64,000 nt of DNA. Source: Sva-07 sp963710625 (GTDB taxonomy: Bacteria > Actinomycetota > Acidimicrobiia > Acidimicrobiales > Ilumatobacteraceae). Below are positions 60,920-64,000 of this stretch, piece by piece. The notes beneath the pieces were generated by a model that was not told the origin of the DNA, did not search any database, and saw nothing but the letters and a program-made list of their open reading frames with translations. A program made the translations under genes and the position numbers. The first letter of the stretch is position 1. The number at the start of each line of letters is the position of its first letter. The stretch covers positions 62,001 through 126,000 of the forward strand of contig CAVQBG010000009.1 in the NCBI GenBank assembly GCA_963710625.1. Direction: 5' to 3'.

Positions 60920-61665
60920 CAGCGGCCGCCTGAACAGTCGACGATCGTGCCGGTGATGTACGACGCCTCGTCGGATGCCAGCCACAGGATCGTGCGGGCG
61001 ACCTCGATCGGGTCGCCGCCACGCTGCATGGGCACCGACGGTGCCACACGCTCGACCCGGCCGGGCTCGCCGCCGCTGGCGTGGATGTCGGTGTGGATCA
61101 CGCCGGGCCGGACCGCGTTGACCCGGATGCCTTCGGTAGCGACCTCCTTGCCGAGGCCGATCGTGAGCGTGTCGATCGCTGCCTTGCTGGCCGCGTAGTC
61201 GACGTACTCCCCCGGGCTGCCGAGACGGCTCGCCGCCGACGACACGTTGACGATCGCCCCGCCGCGGCCGCCGTGGCGGGTCGACATCCGCTGCACTGCT
61301 TCGCGGGCACACAGGAACGCCCCGACGACGTTGACGTCGAGCAGCTCGCGCCAGCGCTCGACACTCATCTCGTCGAATCGCATCTGCGTGTGGAGAATGC
61401 CGGCGTTGTTGACCAACACGTCGACGGGGCCGAACTCGTGGGCCACGGTGTCGAACATCCCGACGACCGCTGCTTCGTCGGCGACGTCGGCCCGGACACT
61501 CATCGCCCGCGCGCCCGCCGCACTGCAGTCGGCGACCACGGCATCCGCGGCGTCGGCGTTGCGGGCGTAGTTGACCGCGACGTCGTCGCCGCGCCCGGCG
61601 GCCAGGCGGGCGGTGGCCGCGCCGATCCCACGGCTCGCGCCGGTGATCAGGACGACTCGGGCCAC
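60919..61665 (-). CDS. SDR family oxidoreductase
   Basis: This 248-residue SDR is of classical FabG-like type: TGASRGIGAATA, VNNAGILHTQM, the catalytic Ser in NVSSAAS and YAASKAA, and GTIVDCSGGR at the C-terminus. The substrate is unknown; its place between tauD and comB suggests a role in sulfonate or sulfolactate metabolism, such as a sulfolactate/sulfoaldehyde redox step. The GTG at 61665 begins 4 bases after the tauD stop and its stop overlaps comB. Confidence 0.88.
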   Translation of the reverse strand: MARVVLITGASRGIGAATARLAAGRGDDVAVNYARNADAADAVVADCSAAGARAMSVRADVADEAAVVGMFDTVAHEFGPVDVLVNNAGILHTQMRFDEMSVERWRELLDVNVVGAFLCAREAVQRMSTRHGGRGGAIVNVSSAASRLGSPGEYVDYAASKAAIDTLTIGLGKEVATEGIRVNAVRPGVIHTDIHASGGEPGRVERVAPSVPMQRGGDPIEVARTILWLASDEASYITGTIVDCSGGR

Positions 61666-61669
61666 GACG

Positions 61670-62674
61670 TCAGAACGACGGGCGGGTGCCGACGATGCTC
61701 GCACGCTCCATCACCCGGACATCGGGCCAGTAGTCGCTCGACGCGTAGTGCTGCACCGCCAGGTTGTCCCACATGGCGATCGAGTTGGGATGCCAGTGGA
61801 ACCGGCAGTGGTACTCGAGCGTGTTGGCCTGGGCGAACAGGGTCACCAGCAGTTCGTCCGACTCTGCCGGGTCGAGGCCGACGATGCGGGTCGTGAAGAA
61901 CCGGTTGACGTACAACAACCGATCCCCGGAGACCGGGTGGTGGATCACGACCGGATGCTCGACGACCGGGTACTTCTCGCGCATCGCTGCGGCGTCGGCA
62001 CCGGTGATCGTGTGGCCGAACGCCTGCATGTAGTCGTGCTCGGCGACGAGGCCCTCGATGCGGTCCTTCACCTCGTCGGACAGGCCCTCGTAGGCGGCGT
62101 TCATGTCGCAGAAGAGGGTGTCGCCGCCGGTGTCGGGCACCTCGATCGCTCGGAGGATGGCACCCTTCGACGGCACCTCGCGCCACGTGACGTCGTGGTG
62201 CCAGCCGTTCTCGTAGCCACCGGTGTCGGCGTCCTTGGCGAAACGGACCAACTCCGGGCGTTCGTCGTTGCTGCTGAAGAACGGATGGACCTCCAACTCG
62301 CCGAAGCGCCGGGCGAAGGCGACGTGTTGGTCGGCGGTGAGGCGCTGGTTGCGGAAGAACAGCACCTTGTAGTCGACCCACGCACGCGACAGCTCCTCGA
62401 ACACGTCGTCGGCGAGCGGCTTCGACAGGTCCAGGCCCTTGACGATGCCGCCGAGCGTGGCACCGACCTGGCGAACCTCGAAGTGCTCCCACTCGAGCGC
62501 CGTCAGCCGGATCCGTTCGGCAGCGAGGTGTGCCACCGGGCCGATCACCGCCTTGTCGGGACCGAAGGTGAGCTTGCGGGCGTTGAACTCGCCGATGTCG
62601 CCCGACGGTTCGATCCCCTCCATCTTGGCGATCGCCGAGTTCGTGGACTCCAGGTCGTCGTCGGTGATGCTCAT
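61670..62674 (-). CDS. TauD/TfdA family Fe(II)/2-oxoglutarate dioxygenase
   Basis: This is a 334-residue dioxygenase. The iron ligands are His159-x-Asp161 in GWHHDVTW and the distal His in NLAVQHYA, and the 2-oxoglutarate-binding Arg is in RVMERASI. Family members oxidise taurine and other sulfonates, or alkyl sulfates and aromatic herbicides. An N-terminal extension of about 55 residues precedes the TauD core (VRQVGATLGGIVKGLDLS). A Shine-Dalgarno GGAGG lies before the ATG. It is the first gene of an operon with an SDR and comB. Confidence 0.92.
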   Translation of the reverse strand: MSITDDDLESTNSAIAKMEGIEPSGDIGEFNARKLTFGPDKAVIGPVAHLAAERIRLTALEWEHFEVRQVGATLGGIVKGLDLSKPLADDVFEELSRAWVDYKVLFFRNQRLTADQHVAFARRFGELEVHPFFSSNDERPELVRFAKDADTGGYENGWHHDVTWREVPSKGAILRAIEVPDTGGDTLFCDMNAAYEGLSDEVKDRIEGLVAEHDYMQAFGHTITGADAAAMREKYPVVEHPVVIHHPVSGDRLLYVNRFFTTRIVGLDPAESDELLVTLFAQANTLEYHCRFHWHPNSIAMWDNLAVQHYASSDYWPDVRVMERASIVGTRPSF

Positions 62675-62712
62675 CTCGTCCCTCCGGTGCGACGCCGGTC
62701 GTCGCTCGTCTC

Positions 62713-62718
62713 AACGTA
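62713..62718 (-). promoter_or_regulatory. -10 box for the tauD-SDR-comB operon
   Basis: TACGTT on the minus strand would start RNA about 32 bases upstream of the ATG at 62674, leaving room for its Shine-Dalgarno. This is the leadered pattern, unlike most genes here. Confidence 0.4.
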
Positions 62719-62763
62719 CTGCGCGTTCGTCCGAGGACTGAATCGAACGGTCTTCTGCGGCCG

Positions 62764-62769
62764 TATCCT
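62764..62769 (+). promoter_or_regulatory. -10 box for DUF4230 gene
   Basis: TATCCT lies about 68 bases before the ATG at 62837, which has a GGAG Shine-Dalgarno about 10 bases upstream. It is divergent from the tauD operon promoter. Confidence 0.4.
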
Positions 62770-62836
62770 GGCAGGGTCACCCCCCGACCCGGCTGCAGAG
62801 ACGGCCCGGTCAGGTGCCGAGCAGGAGATCGCATCC

Positions 62837-63481
62837 ATGTCAAGCAGCAGGCCTTCGAGCATCCTCCGACTGGTCGTGGCGCTCGCCATCGTGCTCGTCG
62901 CCGGTGTCGTCGCCGCGAACATGTTCGATCTGCAGCTGCCATTCGGCCGGGAGTCGAAGGACCACTCGCCGGCGCTGGTGCTCAACGAGATCCGTGATCT
63001 GGCGGAGCTGCATGTCGCCCAGGCGGAATTCGAGGTCATCGTCGATCGCGAGGTCGACGTGAAATGGGTGCCGTCGTTCATCGCCGGCGACCGTGTGCAG
63101 TTCGTCGCGGTCGGCACCGTCGACGCGATCGTCGACTTCGGCTCGCTCGACGAGGACTCGGTGATCGTCGACAACGAGACCAACACGGTGACCATCTTGC
63201 TGGCCGCGCCGGTCGCGGCTGACCCGGTCATCGACCTCGATCAGAGCGGCGTGATGAACCGCGATCGCGGCCTGCTCGACCGACTCGGCAGCGTGTTCGT
63301 CGACAGCCCAACCGAGGAGATCAGCCTGATCCGCGAAGCCGAGGGCAAGATGGCCGCGGCGGTGGCGGGAACCGACTTGATCGGCCGAGCGAAGACCAAC
63401 ACGACCTCGACGTTGACCGGTCTGCTCGAGGCGCTCGGCATCGAGAACGTGCGCGTCGTGTACACCGACGGCATCGGTTGA
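62837..63481 (+). CDS. DUF4230 membrane-anchored protein
   Basis: This is a 214-residue protein with one N-terminal membrane segment (LRLVVALAIVLVAGVVAANMF) and an extracytoplasmic domain of DUF4230 type (LNEIRDLAELHVAQAEFEVI, NTVTILLAAPVAADPVIDLD, VRVVYTDGIG). The biochemical function is unknown. A Shine-Dalgarno GGAG precedes the ATG. It stands alone, divergent from the tauD operon. Confidence 0.82.
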   Translation: MSSSRPSSILRLVVALAIVLVAGVVAANMFDLQLPFGRESKDHSPALVLNEIRDLAELHVAQAEFEVIVDREVDVKWVPSFIAGDRVQFVAVGTVDAIVDFGSLDEDSVIVDNETNTVTILLAAPVAADPVIDLDQSGVMNRDRGLLDRLGSVFVDSPTEEISLIREAEGKMAAAVAGTDLIGRAKTNTTSTLTGLLEALGIENVRVVYTDGIG

Positions 63482-63535
63482 CCGCTGAGACCGTCGCTGA
63501 CGGTCTCCGACACGTCGACGCGAGCGCTCGCCCCG

Positions 63536-63541
63536 TACCGT
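63536..63541 (+). promoter_or_regulatory. -10 box for last gene (leaderless type)
   Basis: TACCGT lies 7 bases before the ATG at 63549. Confidence 0.5.
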
Positions 63542-63548
63542 CGACGGC

Positions 63549-64000
63549 ATGGGTGTACGTCTCGACGAGTCCGACGAATTCATGCACGAACTCGGCCCGG
63601 AGCCGAACTTCAACGAGAGCATGTACATCAACTGCTTCGACCCCGCGCAGGGTGTCGGCGGGTGGTTCCGGATGGGCAACCGGGCCAACGAGGGAACCGC
63701 AGAGATGACGGTGTGCCTGTACCTGCCTCCGGAGGTCGAGGGCGGGAACCGGCAGGTCGGGTTCATGTTCAAGCGGCCGGCGATCGAGAACAACGACGCA
63801 CTCGACGCCGCCGGGCTCACGTGGACGATGGTGAAGCCGTTCGAGGAACTGCGCATCGACTACGTCGGCAAGGTCGTCGTGCTCGACGAGCCCGAGCAGA
63901 TGGCCAACCCCAAGGAGGCGTTCACGAACAACCCGTACGCCGAGGCGGAGATCCATCTCACCTTCGCCGGCCAGGGGCGGCCGAGCATGTTCGGCGGCGA
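63549..64000 (+). CDS. Uncharacterised protein, 3' end outside window
   Basis: The frame is open from the ATG at 63549 to the window end (150 codons). It begins MGVRLDESDEFMHELGPEPN and contains NESMYINCFDPAQGVGGWFR, EMTVCLYLPPEVEGG and LRIDYVGKVVVLDEPEQM. The style resembles the uncharacterised DUF706x-type proteins found beside lipid-catabolism genes in actinobacteria, but I cannot assign it firmly. TACCGT lies 7 bases upstream. Confidence 0.7.
   Translation, partial: MGVRLDESDEFMHELGPEPNFNESMYINCFDPAQGVGGWFRMGNRANEGTAEMTVCLYLPPEVEGGNRQVGFMFKRPAIENNDALDAAGLTWTMVKPFEELRIDYVGKVVVLDEPEQMANPKEAFTNNPYAEAEIHLTFAGQGRPSMFGG

Overview
The window is a very GC-rich, densely coded stretch of chromosome. 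I infer an actinobacterium, most likely of the class Acidimicrobiia (Ilumatobacter-like). The pointers are F420-type luciferase-like oxidoreductases, a DsbA-like protein of the mycothiol-dependent nitroreductase type, an Lsr2-type DNA-binding domain, a 13E12-type HNH remnant, many CoA-ligase/SDR/acyl-CoA-dehydrogenase genes, and abundant TANNNT boxes 5-9 bases in front of start codons, the pattern of leaderless transcription. I saw no rRNA, tRNA, CRISPR array, phage or canonical insertion sequence.

Layout. 1-3.8 kb: a cut-off CoA ligase, a membrane protein, thiol peroxidase, a REP-type (RAYT) tyrosine transposase bracketed by identical inverted palindromes, and dapB. 3.8-7 kb: pnp and rpsO. 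7.1-10 kb: a three-gene ABC importer. 10-18.3 kb: the minus-strand translation/transcription cluster rimP-nusA-ylxR-infB-(DsbA-like)-rbfA-truB-ribF. 18.4-25.2 kb: proS, a hydratase/dehydrogenase pair, a geranylgeranyl-reductase-like flavoprotein and a GNAT protein. 25.2-28.4 kb: MoxR, DUF58 and VWA genes followed by a 14-base tandem repeat. 28.4-35.5 kb: an LLM oxidoreductase, larE, a GH29 fucosidase fused to a beta-helix, typA and a TauE-like permease. 35.5-46.2 kb: a LuxR regulator with a CoA ligase, two lipoproteins, a P450, a nitroreductase, an acyl-CoA-dehydrogenase-fold flavoprotein, a DinB protein, a second LLM protein and another CoA ligase. This looks like lipid, steroid or xenobiotic catabolism. 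46.2-53.3 kb: a HAD phosphatase/mutase with a GH65 phosphorylase (disaccharide phosphorolysis), two SDRs, an acyl-CoA dehydrogenase and a hydrolase. 53.3-64 kb: a lipoprotein metalloprotease, a Cas4/RecB-like nuclease, a PAP2 phosphatase, SDRs, a broken HNH gene, an ERCC4-Lsr2 fusion nuclease, a tauD-SDR-comB operon, a DUF4230 protein and a cut-off unknown gene.

The most notable feature is a family of eight short palindromes with core GGGGTC-N-GACCCC. They lie at or within about 10 bases of stop codons, and two exact inverted copies flank the RAYT gene. Their outer arms differ between copies yet mostly stay self-complementary. This looks like a REP/RAYT system whose elements sit where terminators usually sit. 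Other points of interest are the terminator-like hairpin in the rimP leader, the ERCC4-Lsr2 fusion, the tauD-SDR-comB operon, the GH29-beta-helix fusion and the dominance of leaderless-type promoters.

All functions are read from sequence motifs and family knowledge; no database search was possible.
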